Shown here: piece after piece, positions 46,945 through 55,326 of the stretch
How the letters are laid out: the number at the start of each line of letters is the position of its first letter
Numbering within the stretch: the first letter of the stretch is position 1
Assembly (NCBI RefSeq): GCF_018860165.1
Contig: NZ_JAHKNG010000001.1
Coordinates: forward strand, 124,001 to 188,000
DNA: 64,000 bases
Direction of reading: 5' to 3'
From: Paracoccus marinaquae
GTDB lineage: Bacteria > Pseudomonadota > Alphaproteobacteria > Rhodobacterales > Rhodobacteraceae
Made by a program: the position numbers and the translations under genes
The notes under the pieces: generated by a model
Database searches by the model: none
Told to the model about the DNA's origin: nothing
The model's input: the letters and a program-made list of their open reading frames with translations, nothing else

Positions 46945-47018
46945 GCGGCCCCCTTTTCAGGCTGTCCGGCGGGTGCACAGGAGGTGCACAGGTTGTACAC
47001 AGGCTGGGCACGGCTCAT
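46941..47018 (-). CDS. Possible 25-codon ORF bridging GNAT and chorismate mutase genes
   Basis: A short frame beginning [14 protein letters not shown] and ending PEKGAA. Its ATG overlaps the upstream GNAT stop (ATGA, 47015-47018) and its TGA overlaps the chorismate mutase ATG (ATGA, 46941-46944). The 11-nt repeat array lies inside it. The double 4-nt coupling suggests ribosomes pass through it even if the peptide has no function. No homologue is known to me. Confidence 0.35.
   Translation of the reverse strand: MSRAQPVYNLCTSCAPAGQPEKGAA
46974..47017. repeat. 11-nt phased repeat array, four units
   Basis: Plus-strand units: TGCACAGGAGG, TGCACAGGTTG, TACACAGGCTG, and a weaker GGCACGGCTCA. The core is T(G/A)CACAGGNTG. 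It is the same 11-nt phase and core as the array at 27563-27617, and here is more regular. It lies about 30-73 nt upstream of the chorismate mutase start, antisense to that gene. Confidence 0.65.
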
Positions 47019-47518
47019 GCATCGGCCCCCTTGTGGTGGCGATGGACCAGATCGGCGGGATCGGGGCGGCCTGCCGTGCCGTCCAGCCGCGCGCCCAGCC
47101 GTTCGGCCAGCGCGGCCGAGCGGCGGTTGTCCGGATCGACATAGCTGACCAGCGTCGGCCAGCCGAGGTCGCCGAGGGCATAGTCGCGCAGGCGGGCGGC
47201 GGCTTCGGTCAGGTAGCCCCGGCCCTCGGCGAAGGCCATCCGGCCCAGTTCGCGTTCGGGAAAATGCGGCAGGTCGTTCAGCACGACCTGACCGACCAGC
47301 CGGCCGGTCGCGGTTTCGGTCACGGCCAGCGCGCCGCAGCCCTTCAGCGGCCATTGCGCGACATCCGAGGCGAACCATTGCCAGGCCCGTTCCAGATCGA
47401 ACGGCCCGCCCATATGGACCGCGCGGTCCGATTGCATCAGCGCGGCGTAGGGGCCGAAGTCGTCCATGCAATGCGGGCGCAGGGTCAGGCGGTCGGTGGT
47501 CAGGGTCGGGGTGCTCAC
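47015..47518 (-). CDS. GNAT acetyltransferase (third in tandem)
   Basis: A 167-residue RimJ/RimL-type N-acetyltransferase. TPTLTTDRLTLRP is the family N-terminus. EGRGYLTEAAARL forms the acetyl-CoA pyrophosphate loop, and VDPDNRRSAALAERLGAR is the typical motif B region. The start is GTG at 47518, overlapping the upstream GNAT stop (GTGA). The substrate is unknown; proteins or small amines are both possible. Confidence 0.9.
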   Translation of the reverse strand: MSTPTLTTDRLTLRPHCMDDFGPYAALMQSDRAVHMGGPFDLERAWQWFASDVAQWPLKGCGALAVTETATGRLVGQVVLNDLPHFPERELGRMAFAEGRGYLTEAAARLRDYALGDLGWPTLVSYVDPDNRRSAALAERLGARLDGTAGRPDPADLVHRHHKGADA

Positions 47519-48027
47519 AACCGCACCTCGCCGGTTGGCAGGCCGTAGACATCGCGGTCGATCCCGTCGGGGAAGGTTTCCCGACGCAGCAGGCCTCCAC
47601 CGAGGGCTTCGGTCAGACGGCGGGCGGCGGTGTTCTCGTCGCGGAAATGCGTCTCGACCGTGGCGCGGCCCAGATGCGCGCGTGCCCAGCCAAGCACGGC
47701 GCGGGATGCCTCTTGTGCGATGCCGGCGCCCCGCGCTTCGGGCAGCAACCACCATGTCAGTTCATGGCCGGGCCAGCCGTCGGGATGGACGATGCCGCAG
47801 CCGCCGATGGTCGCGCCGTCACGGGTCATGACGAACTTGCCGAAGCCTTTCAGGATCCAGTGACCGATATCGCGGCACAGGATGCCGAATGCCTGATCGC
47901 GGCGCAGCGGGCCGCCATAGAAATGCGAGGCCTCGGCATCGGCGAAGAAGCGGGCATAGGCATCGCCATCGCCCGCCTCGGGCAGGCGCAGGATCAGGCG
48001 GTCGGTGGTCAGGGTCGGGGCGGTCAT
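47515..48027 (-). CDS. GNAT acetyltransferase (second in tandem)
   Basis: A 170-residue paralogue of its neighbours: TAPTLTTDRLILRLPEAGD, GHWILKGFGKFVM, LPEARGAGIAQEASRAV (acetyl-CoA loop) and RDENTAARRLTEALGG. The start at 48027 overlaps the upstream stop by 4 nt. N-termini of copies two and three (PTLTTDRL.LR) are almost identical, which supports duplication. Confidence 0.9.
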   Translation of the reverse strand: MTAPTLTTDRLILRLPEAGDGDAYARFFADAEASHFYGGPLRRDQAFGILCRDIGHWILKGFGKFVMTRDGATIGGCGIVHPDGWPGHELTWWLLPEARGAGIAQEASRAVLGWARAHLGRATVETHFRDENTAARRLTEALGGGLLRRETFPDGIDRDVYGLPTGEVRL

Positions 48028-48557
48028 GCGGCCTCCGCCGGATGACGGTAGATCAGGCATGGCGTGCCGCGGACCTCGCCTTCGCGTTCGATGACGGCGC
48101 CCATCCGTTCGGCAAGGCGGCGCGAGCGGATGTTGTCCGGATGGATCTGCGAGATCAGCGGACCAAGGCCCATCGCGGTTGCGGCATGGGCGCGGGCGGC
48201 CATGGCGGCCTCATAGGCCATGCCCTTGCCTTCGAAGCCTTCGTAGATCTGCCAGCCAAGCTCTGGCTCGGGCCAGTCGATATGGTTGATCACCCCGAGG
48301 CGGCCGGTAACCCGGCCGGTGGCTTTTTCTTCCACCGTCCAGAAGCCGTAACCGCGCACGGCCCAGTGCCCGATGGGTGCCAGCAGCGAGGTCCAGATCT
48401 GCCATTCCTCGAACGGGCCGCCGATATAACGCGACCGTTCGGACAGGCCGAAGGCACGCACGGCGTCCCAGTCATCCAGCCGCGGTTCGCGCAGCCGCAG
48501 GCGCCCGGTTTCCAGAACCGGCACCTTGACGAGGATGGTTGCGACCTGGGTTTGCAT
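48024..48557 (-). CDS. GNAT acetyltransferase (first in tandem)
   Basis: 177 residues with VLETGRLRLREPRLDDWDAV, GHWAVRGYGFWTVEEKATG, the acetyl-CoA loop GFEGKGMAYEAAMAA, and PDNIRSRRLAERMGA. It starts 11 nt after the ffh stop, so it belongs to the ffh-to-rpmE run. Confidence 0.9.
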   Translation of the reverse strand: MQTQVATILVKVPVLETGRLRLREPRLDDWDAVRAFGLSERSRYIGGPFEEWQIWTSLLAPIGHWAVRGYGFWTVEEKATGRVTGRLGVINHIDWPEPELGWQIYEGFEGKGMAYEAAMAARAHAATAMGLGPLISQIHPDNIRSRRLAERMGAVIEREGEVRGTPCLIYRHPAEAA

Positions 48558-48568
48558 TGCAGGTGGGT

Positions 48569-50065
48569 CTATTTCTTGCCGAACAGGCCCGACAGGCCGC
48601 CGGGCAGGCCGGCCTTGCCCAGATCGCCGCCCAGACCCTTGGGATCCTGCAGCAGCTTCGTCGCCTCGGCCATTTTCGCCGGATCGACATCGCCCATCTC
48701 GGGCAGCCCGCCGCCGCGGCCGGTCATGGCGCGCATCGCCTGTTTCAGCATGCCGCCCTTGCCCATCTTGCCAAGTTTCTTCATCGTATCAGCCATCTGG
48801 CGCTGCATCTTCAGAAGCCGGTTCAACTCGGCCACGTCCATGCCGGCGCCGGTGGCGATGCGTTTCTTGCGGCTGGCCTGCAGGATCGCGGGATTGGCAC
48901 GTTCCTTCTTGGTCATGGAATTGATCAGCGCGATCTGGCGGCGGATGGCGCTGTCATCCATGCCGGCAGCCTCGGCCTGCTTGGCCATCTTCTGCATGCC
49001 GGGCATCATGCCCATGATCGACTGCATGCCGCCCATCTTCTGCATCTGCTCAAGCTGGCCCTTGAGGTCGTTCATGTTGAACAGACCCTTCTGGAAGCGC
49101 TTCATCATGCGCTCGGCCTGTTCGACCTCCAGCACCTCCTGCGCCTTCTCGACCAGGGCGACGATGTCGCCCATGCCGAGGATGCGGCCGGCGATGCGCT
49201 GCGCGTCAAAGCCTTCCAGCGCGTCCATCTTTTCGCCAAGGCCGACGAAGCGGATCGGCTTGCCGGTGACGGCGCGCATCGACAGCGCCGCGCCGCCGCG
49301 CCCGTCGCCGTCCATCCGGGTCAGCACGACGCCCGAGATGCCGACCTTGCCGTCGAATTCGGTGGCGACGTTCACCGCGTCCTGACCGGTCAGGCCATCG
49401 ACGACCAAGAGCGTCTCGCGCGGCTGGGCGATGTCGCGGACCGCCTGCACTTCGTCCATCAGCACCTGGTCGATATGCAGCCGGCCGGCGGTGTCCAGCA
49501 TGTAGACATCATAGCCGCCAAGGCTGGCCTGCTGCTTGGCGCGCTGCGCGATCTGCACCGCCGTCTGGCCGGGCACGATCGGCAGGGTATCGACGCCGAT
49601 CTGCTGGCCGAGGATCGCCAACTGCTCCATCGCCGCCGGGCGGTTGGTGTCCAGCGACGCCATCAGCACGCGCTTCTTCTCGCGCTCGGCCAGCCGCTTG
49701 GCCAGCTTGGCGGTGGTGGTGGTCTTGCCCGAGCCCTGCAGGCCGACCATCAGGATCGGCGCGGGCGGGTTGTCGATGCGCAGCGCCTCGGGTTCGCCCT
49801 CGCCCTGCAGAACCTTGATCAGCTCGTCATGGACGATCTTCACGACCTGCTGGCCGGGGGTGACGGATTTGGTGACGGCGGCGCCGGTCGCCTTGCCGGT
49901 GACCGACTTGACGAAGCTGCGCGCGACCGGCAGCGAGACATCGGCCTCGAGCAGCGCCACCCGCACCTCGCGCATGGCGGCGGTGACGTCATCCTCGGAC
50001 AGGGCGCCCTGCTTGGTCAGCCGGTCGAAGACGCCGCCAAGGCGATCTGACAGGTTCTCGAACAT
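48569..50065 (-). CDS. ffh: Signal recognition particle protein Ffh
   Basis: A 498-residue SRP54 GTPase that binds 4.5S RNA and hydrophobic signal sequences to target proteins to the inner membrane. The N domain is followed by the G domain with VGLQGSGKTTTTAKLA (P-loop), DTAGRLHID and TRMDGDGRGG. The C-terminal M domain (about 330-460) is rich in Met (MQSIMGMMPGMQKMAK). The start follows CAGGAGG. It is the first gene of the minus-strand block. Confidence 0.98.
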   Translation of the reverse strand: MFENLSDRLGGVFDRLTKQGALSEDDVTAAMREVRVALLEADVSLPVARSFVKSVTGKATGAAVTKSVTPGQQVVKIVHDELIKVLQGEGEPEALRIDNPPAPILMVGLQGSGKTTTTAKLAKRLAEREKKRVLMASLDTNRPAAMEQLAILGQQIGVDTLPIVPGQTAVQIAQRAKQQASLGGYDVYMLDTAGRLHIDQVLMDEVQAVRDIAQPRETLLVVDGLTGQDAVNVATEFDGKVGISGVVLTRMDGDGRGGAALSMRAVTGKPIRFVGLGEKMDALEGFDAQRIAGRILGMGDIVALVEKAQEVLEVEQAERMMKRFQKGLFNMNDLKGQLEQMQKMGGMQSIMGMMPGMQKMAKQAEAAGMDDSAIRRQIALINSMTKKERANPAILQASRKKRIATGAGMDVAELNRLLKMQRQMADTMKKLGKMGKGGMLKQAMRAMTGRGGGLPEMGDVDPAKMAEATKLLQDPKGLGGDLGKAGLPGGLSGLFGKK

Positions 50066-50190
50066 CGCGGGCCTCCTGCGGGTCCAAAACAGAACTGCCC
50101 CCGTGGGCGCAACGCGCTGACGGGGGGCGATCCCCACGGGCTGCGGGGACCGGAAGGGTGGTCCTTCCGGGAATCCGGGTTCAGATAGGC

Positions 50191-50222
50191 AAAAACGGCC
50201 CCCGAGTCAACGCGGGCCGTTT
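50191..50222 (-). terminator. Rho-independent terminator of azoR
   Basis: Stem AAACGGCCC (50193-50201) with GGGCCGTTT (50214-50222). On the minus strand it is followed by a T-run. It lies 22 nt after the azoR stop. Confidence 0.75.
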
Positions 50223-50243
50223 ACGCCATCCCATCCGGTGATC

Positions 50244-50831
50244 TCAGGCGGCCAACCTGTCCAGCGCGTCCTGCGCGCGGGCCAGCCCGGCCTCGCGGTC
50301 CATCGCCAGCCGGTCGGCGGCGACGAATTCGACATCGGTGATGCCGAGGAAGCCCAGCATGAAGCGGATATAGCCCGAGGCGTGGTCCAGATCGGACCCG
50401 ATCGGCGTGCCCGCGGCCGAATAGGCGATCACGGCGCGCTTGCCCGTCAGCAGCCCCTCGGGGCCGGCCTCGGTATAGCGGAAGCTGACCCCGGCGCGGG
50501 CGATCTGGTCCAGCCAGTTCTTCAGCTGCGCGGTCAGGTTGAAATTGTAGATCGGCAGGCCGATGACCAGCACATCGGCCTGCTGCACCTCGGCCAGATA
50601 GCGGTCCGAGATGTCGATCAGCCGCTGCTGTTCGGCGCTCGGGTTCTCGGGCGCAAGGCGGACGGCGTGGAACCAGTTGGTGTCGATCGCCGGCACGCCC
50701 TCGTTCAGGTCGCGATAGCTCACCCCGGCGCCGGGATTGGCGGCGGTCAGCTTGGCCACGATATTGGCGGTCAGCTTGCGCGAGACCGAGGCCTCGCCGG
50801 TGATGGCGCTGTCGAGATGCAGGATATTCAT
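50244..50831 (-). CDS. azoR: FMN-dependent NADH azoreductase
   Basis: A 195-residue flavodoxin-fold quinone/azo reductase. MNILHLDSAITGEASVSRKL gives the FMN phosphate loop. VIGLPIYNFNLTAQLKNWLDQI is the azoreductase signature, and GLLTGKRAVIAYSAAG follows. It probably performs two-electron quinone reduction against thiol or quinone stress. It is divergent from a LysR-type regulator 102 nt away, a usual arrangement for regulated azoR genes. Confidence 0.95.
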   Translation of the reverse strand: MNILHLDSAITGEASVSRKLTANIVAKLTAANPGAGVSYRDLNEGVPAIDTNWFHAVRLAPENPSAEQQRLIDISDRYLAEVQQADVLVIGLPIYNFNLTAQLKNWLDQIARAGVSFRYTEAGPEGLLTGKRAVIAYSAAGTPIGSDLDHASGYIRFMLGFLGITDVEFVAADRLAMDREAGLARAQDALDRLAA

Positions 50832-50933
50832 GTCGGGTCGTTCTCCGGGCGGATGGGTTGCTGGACCTCATTTAGGGCTTTGCAGGATCGAACGGAACGG
50901 CAATAAGTGCGCAGCATCTGTGCAGAGGCGCAC

Positions 50934-51779
50934 ATGAGCATGGACAACTGGGACGATATCCGCGTGGCTCTGGCGGTGGCGCGGGCGGGCACGGTCAGCG
51001 GCGCGGCCGAGGCGCTGGGCATCCATCATGCGACGGTGATCCGCCGCGTCGATGCGCTGGAGGCACGGCTGCGGGCGCGGCTGTTCCAGCGCCATGCCCG
51101 CGGCTATGCGCTGACCGAGGCGGGGCGGACCCTGCTGAAGGCCGGCGGGGCGGCGGATGAGGGTTTCGCGCAGATGGCGGCGCAGATCGCCGGCGCGGGC
51201 GACCGGATCGAGGGCGAACTGGTGCTGACCTCGCTGCCGGGGCTGGCAGGGCTGGTCATGCCGCGGCTGATCGGGCTGATGCAGCGCCATCCCGGGCTGC
51301 GGCTGCGCTATCTGACCGATACCCGGCTGTTCCGGCTGGGTGCGGGCGAGGCGCATGTTGCGATCCGCGCCGGCTCGCAGCCGACCGAGCCCGATTACGT
51401 CACCCGCCCGCTGGCCGCCACGCATGAGCGTCTTTATGCGGCGCAAAGCTATCTCGACGCGCATGGCCCGATCGAGGATGTGACCGGGCATCGTTTCGCG
51501 CTGCCCGGCCCCGAAGAACAGGGGGCGCCGATGATTCGCTGGCTGATCGCGCATGTTCCCGCCGCCAACCTGCTGATGGTCAGCAACGATGCCGCCGCGC
51601 GCGAGGCGGTGATCCGTGCCGGGCTGGCCGCCGGGGCCATTCCGGCCCAGCGGGCCGGCGGGCTGGTCGAGGCGATGGCCCTGCCGGAATGGCAGTCGCA
51701 GCTGTGGCTGGTCACCCATGTCGACCTGCACCGCACGCCGAAGGTGCAGGCGGCGCTGGCGGCGCTGCGCGGCGGGTGA
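50934..51779 (+). CDS. LysR-family transcriptional regulator
   Basis: 281 residues with an N-terminal winged HTH (about 8-65: VALAVARAGTVSGAAEALGIHHATVIRRVDALE) and a LysR-type effector domain (about 90-280). The sequence resembles the subset that regulates divergent redox genes, so azoR is the likely target (inference). The start at 50934 follows GAGGCG. An inverted pair GTGCGC (50907-50912) / GCGCAC (50928-50933) directly precedes the start codon. Confidence 0.9.
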   Translation: MSMDNWDDIRVALAVARAGTVSGAAEALGIHHATVIRRVDALEARLRARLFQRHARGYALTEAGRTLLKAGGAADEGFAQMAAQIAGAGDRIEGELVLTSLPGLAGLVMPRLIGLMQRHPGLRLRYLTDTRLFRLGAGEAHVAIRAGSQPTEPDYVTRPLAATHERLYAAQSYLDAHGPIEDVTGHRFALPGPEEQGAPMIRWLIAHVPAANLLMVSNDAAAREAVIRAGLAAGAIPAQRAGGLVEAMALPEWQSQLWLVTHVDLHRTPKVQAALAALRGG

Positions 51780-51906
51780 GGTCCGCGCGCCGGATGCGGC
51801 GCCCGATTTCCGCGCCCGTGCCGGTGCGAAAGGCGTCAGGGTCGGGGCGGGCGTACTTCCATCCGCCCGTCGCTTGCGCAAGACTGTCGCCGAGGAGGAG
51901 CCCGCC

Positions 51907-52482
51907 ATGACCGACACCCCGCCCATAAGCCGATTTCCGATCCCCGATCTGGCCAGCCTGCCCGAGGACATGCGCGCGGCCATCGAAAAGGTCGCCGAGA
52001 AATCGGGATTCGTGCCGAACGTCTTTCTGGCGCTGGCCCATCGGCCGGCCGAGTTCCGCGCCTTCTTCGCCTATCACGACGCGCTGATGGACAAGGACGA
52101 GGGGCTGACCAAGGCCGAGCGCGAACTGATCGTGGTCGCCACCAGCGGGCTGAACCAGTGCCAGTATTGCGTGGTCGCACATGGCGCGATCCTGCGCATC
52201 CGGGCGAAAAACCCCTTCATCGCCGATCAGGTCGCGGTGAACTGGCGCAAGGCCGACCTGACGGCCCGCCAGCGCGCCATGCTGGCCTATGCCGAGAAGG
52301 TGGCGTTGAACGCCCAGCAGATCGAGGATGCCGACCATGCGGCGCTGCGCGAGGCCGGGTTCAGCGAGGACGAGATCTGGGATATCGGCGCCATCGCCGC
52401 CTTCTTCGGCCTGTCGAACCGGCTGGTGAATGCCGGCGATATCCGCCCGAATGACGAATTCTACATGCTGGGCCGGGGATGA
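51907..52482 (+). CDS. Peroxidase-related (AhpD-like, CMD family) enzyme
   Basis: A 191-residue helical protein of the carboxymuconolactone decarboxylase/AhpD superfamily. The redox motif is Cys85-Gln-Tyr-Cys88 with His92 (NQCQYCVVAHGA), as in alkylhydroperoxidase-like proteins. The RFPIPDLASLPED start and DIRPNDEFYMLGR end match the uncharacterised peroxidase-related subfamily. The start follows GAGGAGGAG. It overlaps the next transporter by 4 nt, so they are one operon. Confidence 0.9.
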   Translation: MTDTPPISRFPIPDLASLPEDMRAAIEKVAEKSGFVPNVFLALAHRPAEFRAFFAYHDALMDKDEGLTKAERELIVVATSGLNQCQYCVVAHGAILRIRAKNPFIADQVAVNWRKADLTARQRAMLAYAEKVALNAQQIEDADHAALREAGFSEDEIWDIGAIAAFFGLSNRLVNAGDIRPNDEFYMLGRG

Positions 52483-53426
52483 GACCGGGTCCCGCCGCCG
52501 CGACGGCGGCCACGCCCGGCATCTCGGCCCGGATGGGGGCGTCGGACTGGGCGCGGCTTCTGCTGCTGTCGCTGCTCTGGGGCGGATCGTTCTTCCTGAT
52601 CGCGGTCGCCGTGACCGGATTGCCGGTCCTGACCATCGTCGCCCTGCGGGTCAGCATCGCGGCGGTGTTGCTGTGGCTGATCGTCGCCGTGACCGGGCGG
52701 GCAGTGCCGCGCGACAGGGCGCTGTGGCTGTCCTTCCTGATCATGGGCATCCTGAACAACGCCGTTCCCTTCGGGCTGATTGTCTGGGGGCAGACCGCGA
52801 TCCCCTCGGGGCTGGCCTCGATCCTGAACGCCACGACGCCCCTGTGGACGGTGATCGTCTCGGGCCTGCTGCTGAGCGATGAGCGGGCGACGCTGCGCAA
52901 GCTTGTCGGGGTCGTGCTGGGGCTGGGCGGGGTCGCGGTGATGATCGGTCTGGACAGCCTTGCGGGGCTGGGGCACGCGGTCTGGCCGCAACTGGCGATC
53001 CTTGGCGCGACGATCTCCTATGCCTTCGCGGGCACCTTCGGGCGGCGCTTCGGGGCCATGGGCATCGATCCGGTGGTTGCTGGCGCGGGGATGGTCACGG
53101 CGTCGAGCGCGATCCTGCTGCCGCTGGCGCTGCTGGTCGACGGGCTGCCGGGCGCCGGGGTGCCGGGGCGTGTCTGGCTGGCGGTCGCGGTCCTGGGCGC
53201 GGTCAGCACCGGGCTTTCCTATCTGCTGTATTTCCGGGTGCTGGCGCGGGCGGGCGCAACCAATCTGTCGCTGGTGACCTTTCTGGTGCCGGTCTCGGCC
53301 ATCCTGCTGGGCTGGCTGTTCCTGAACGAGACGCTGGGGGCGGCGCATCTTCTGGGCATGGCGCTGATCGCGGGCGGGCTGGCGCTGATCGACGGACGGC
53401 TGCTGGGCCGGAGGGCCAGGGCATGA
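52479..53426 (+). CDS. EamA/DMT-family exporter (first of pair)
   Basis: 315 residues with about ten helices after a roughly 20-residue polar N-terminus. Segments include LLLLSLLWGGSFFLIAVAV, LDERATLRKL-like loop regions and LSLVTFLVPVSAILLGWLFLNE with LGMALIAGGLALI at the end. It is a probable metabolite exporter of unknown substrate. The start (ATGA) is coupled to the peroxidase-like gene, and the stop is coupled to the next DMT gene. Confidence 0.88.
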   Translation: MRPGPAAATAATPGISARMGASDWARLLLLSLLWGGSFFLIAVAVTGLPVLTIVALRVSIAAVLLWLIVAVTGRAVPRDRALWLSFLIMGILNNAVPFGLIVWGQTAIPSGLASILNATTPLWTVIVSGLLLSDERATLRKLVGVVLGLGGVAVMIGLDSLAGLGHAVWPQLAILGATISYAFAGTFGRRFGAMGIDPVVAGAGMVTASSAILLPLALLVDGLPGAGVPGRVWLAVAVLGAVSTGLSYLLYFRVLARAGATNLSLVTFLVPVSAILLGWLFLNETLGAAHLLGMALIAGGLALIDGRLLGRRARA

Positions 53427-54313
53427 CGGCGCGGCGCGAGGCGCTGCGCGGCCATGCGGCGATGCTGCTGTTCTCGGCGCTGGTGGCGGGGTCGTTCTCG
53501 CTGGGCGCGCGGGCGGCGAACCTGATCGATCCCTCGGCCATCACCGCCGCGCGCTTCATCATTGCCGCGGGCGTGATCGCCGGGGTGGCGCTGGCCGGGC
53601 CGGGGATTCCGGCCACGGCCTTCCGGGCGCCCTGGCGCTATCTGCTGCTGGGCGGGGTTTTCGCCGTCTATTTCGTGCTGATGTTCGAGGGGCTGAAAAC
53701 TGCGGCCCCGGTCAGTGCCAGTGCGGTCTTCACGCTGACCCCGCTGATGGCGGCCGGTTTCGGCTGGCTGCTGATGCGGCAGCGGATGACGGCGCGGATG
53801 GCGCTTGCGCTGCTGCTGGGCGGGGCGGGGGCGCTGTGGGTCATCTTCCGCGGCGATCTGGCCGCCATGGCGCGGCTGCAGTTCGGGCGCGGCGAGGCGA
53901 TCTATCTGGCCGGCTGTGCGGCGCATGCCCTCTATACGCCCCTGGTGCGCAAGCTGAACCGGGGCGAGAATCCGGTGGTGTTCACGCTGGGAACGCTGAT
54001 CGCGGGCGCGATCGTGCTGCTGATCTGGGGCTGGGGGGCGATCCGGGCGACCGACTGGGCGCATCTGCCGGCGATCGTCTGGATCACGCTGCTTTATGTG
54101 GCGATCTTTGCCAGCGCCGTCACCTTCGTGCTGGTCCAGTTCGCGACGCTGCACCTGCCGGCGGCCAAGGTGATGGCCTATACCTATCTGACGCCGGCCT
54201 GGGTGATCGCGCTTGAGGCCGCGCTGGGGCAGGGGCTGCCGGGGATGGTGGTGCTGCCGGGGATGCTGGCCACGCTGGCGGCTCTGGCGCTGCTGTTGCA
54301 GGCCGACCGCTGA
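53423..54313 (+). CDS. EamA/DMT-family exporter (second of pair)
   Basis: A 296-residue ten-helix transporter. AAMLLFSALVAGSFSLGARAANLID opens the first EamA repeat, and VMAYTYLTPAWVIALEAALGQGLPG closes the second. It differs from the first copy, so it is an older duplication. The two may work as separate exporters or as a pair; this is not resolved by sequence. Confidence 0.88.
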   Translation: MTARREALRGHAAMLLFSALVAGSFSLGARAANLIDPSAITAARFIIAAGVIAGVALAGPGIPATAFRAPWRYLLLGGVFAVYFVLMFEGLKTAAPVSASAVFTLTPLMAAGFGWLLMRQRMTARMALALLLGGAGALWVIFRGDLAAMARLQFGRGEAIYLAGCAAHALYTPLVRKLNRGENPVVFTLGTLIAGAIVLLIWGWGAIRATDWAHLPAIVWITLLYVAIFASAVTFVLVQFATLHLPAAKVMAYTYLTPAWVIALEAALGQGLPGMVVLPGMLATLAALALLLQADR

Positions 54314-54406
54314 GACGAATGCCGCGCGGCGTGCCGGGGCGGCTTTTCATCGCCGCGCGCACTCGCTAGGGTCCGCGCGAAGACCGGGGCAGGAACGAGG
54401 CGGGCG

Positions 54407-55177
54407 GTGGCGCATATCATCGTTGTGGGCAACGAAAAGGGTGGTTCGGGCAAGTCCACGACCTCGATGCATGTGGCCACGGCGCTGGCCCGGATGGGGC
54501 ACCGCGTCGGCGGGCTGGATCTGGACGTGCGCCAGCGCAGTTTCGGCCGCTATCTGGAAAACCGCGCCGCCTTCGCTGCGCGCGAGGGGCTGGACCTGCC
54601 GATGCCGGTGATCGGGCAACTGGCGCCGGGCAACGATCCGCTGAGCCCGGCGCTGAGCGCGCTTGAGGCGGAATGCGACTTCATCCTGCTGGACTGTCCC
54701 GGCTCACATACGCAACTGAGCCAGATGGCGCATACCGTGGCCGACACGCTGCTGACGCCGATGAACGACAGTTTCGTCGATTTCGACCTGCTGGCGCGGC
54801 TGACGCCCGAAGGCAAGGTTCTGGGCCCCTCGATCTATGCCGAGATGGTCTGGATGGCGCGGCAGATGCGGGCCGAGGCGGGGGCCGGGCCGATCGACTG
54901 GCTGGTGCTGCGCAACCGGCTGGGCACGCAGGCGATGCACAACAAGCGCAAGGTCGGCGGCGCGCTGGCCACGCTGTCGAAACGGATCGGCTTTCGCGTG
55001 GCGCCCGGCTTTTCCGAGCGGGTGATCTTCCGCGAACTGTTTCCGCGCGGGCTGACCCTGCTGGACCTGAAGGATCTGGGGACCGAGCAGCTGTCGATGT
55101 CGAATATCGCCGCCCGGCAGGAACTGCGCGACCTGATCGTGACCCTGAACCTGCCCGGGGTCGAGGCCGCGTTCTGA
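54407..55177 (+). CDS. mipZ: MipZ-type division-site ATPase
   Basis: A 256-residue ParA/MinD-superfamily ATPase. In Caulobacter MipZ binds ParB near the origin and inhibits FtsZ, which places the division site at mid-cell. The deviant Walker A reads NEKGGSGKSTT (9-19). LDLDVRQRSFGRYLENR is specific to MipZ, and FILLDCPGSHTQLS contains the Walker B. The start is GTG at 54407. The function is assigned from Caulobacter knowledge plus these motifs. Confidence 0.92.
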   Translation: MAHIIVVGNEKGGSGKSTTSMHVATALARMGHRVGGLDLDVRQRSFGRYLENRAAFAAREGLDLPMPVIGQLAPGNDPLSPALSALEAECDFILLDCPGSHTQLSQMAHTVADTLLTPMNDSFVDFDLLARLTPEGKVLGPSIYAEMVWMARQMRAEAGAGPIDWLVLRNRLGTQAMHNKRKVGGALATLSKRIGFRVAPGFSERVIFRELFPRGLTLLDLKDLGTEQLSMSNIAARQELRDLIVTLNLPGVEAAF

Positions 55178-55253
55178 GGCACGGCGCCGTTACGGCAGGG
55201 CGGTTCCGGTTCACGGTCCGGTGAAGCCGGGCACAATGTGACGACCTGAAACA

Positions 55254-55282
55254 TTGACGCGGCGCGGGGCGTCTGAATTATC
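55254..55282 (+). promoter_or_regulatory. Putative promoter of the second RND operon
   Basis: TTGACG (55254-55259), a 17-nt spacer, ATTATC (55277-55282). The -35 is strong, the -10 weak; an 18-nt spacing gives TTATCG. It is 45 nt before the adaptor gene. Confidence 0.35.
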
Positions 55283-55326
55283 GGGCTGGCGCCACATGAT
55301 CTGGGTCAGCCACCCGGGAGAGATTG

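Noticed and set aside
50101..50190. Possible 4.5S (SRP) RNA beside ffh
   Set aside because: A CCGGAAGG/CCTTCCGG hairpin lies at 50150-50170, but the conserved SRP loop GGAAGCAG context is absent. It is more likely just a leader hairpin.
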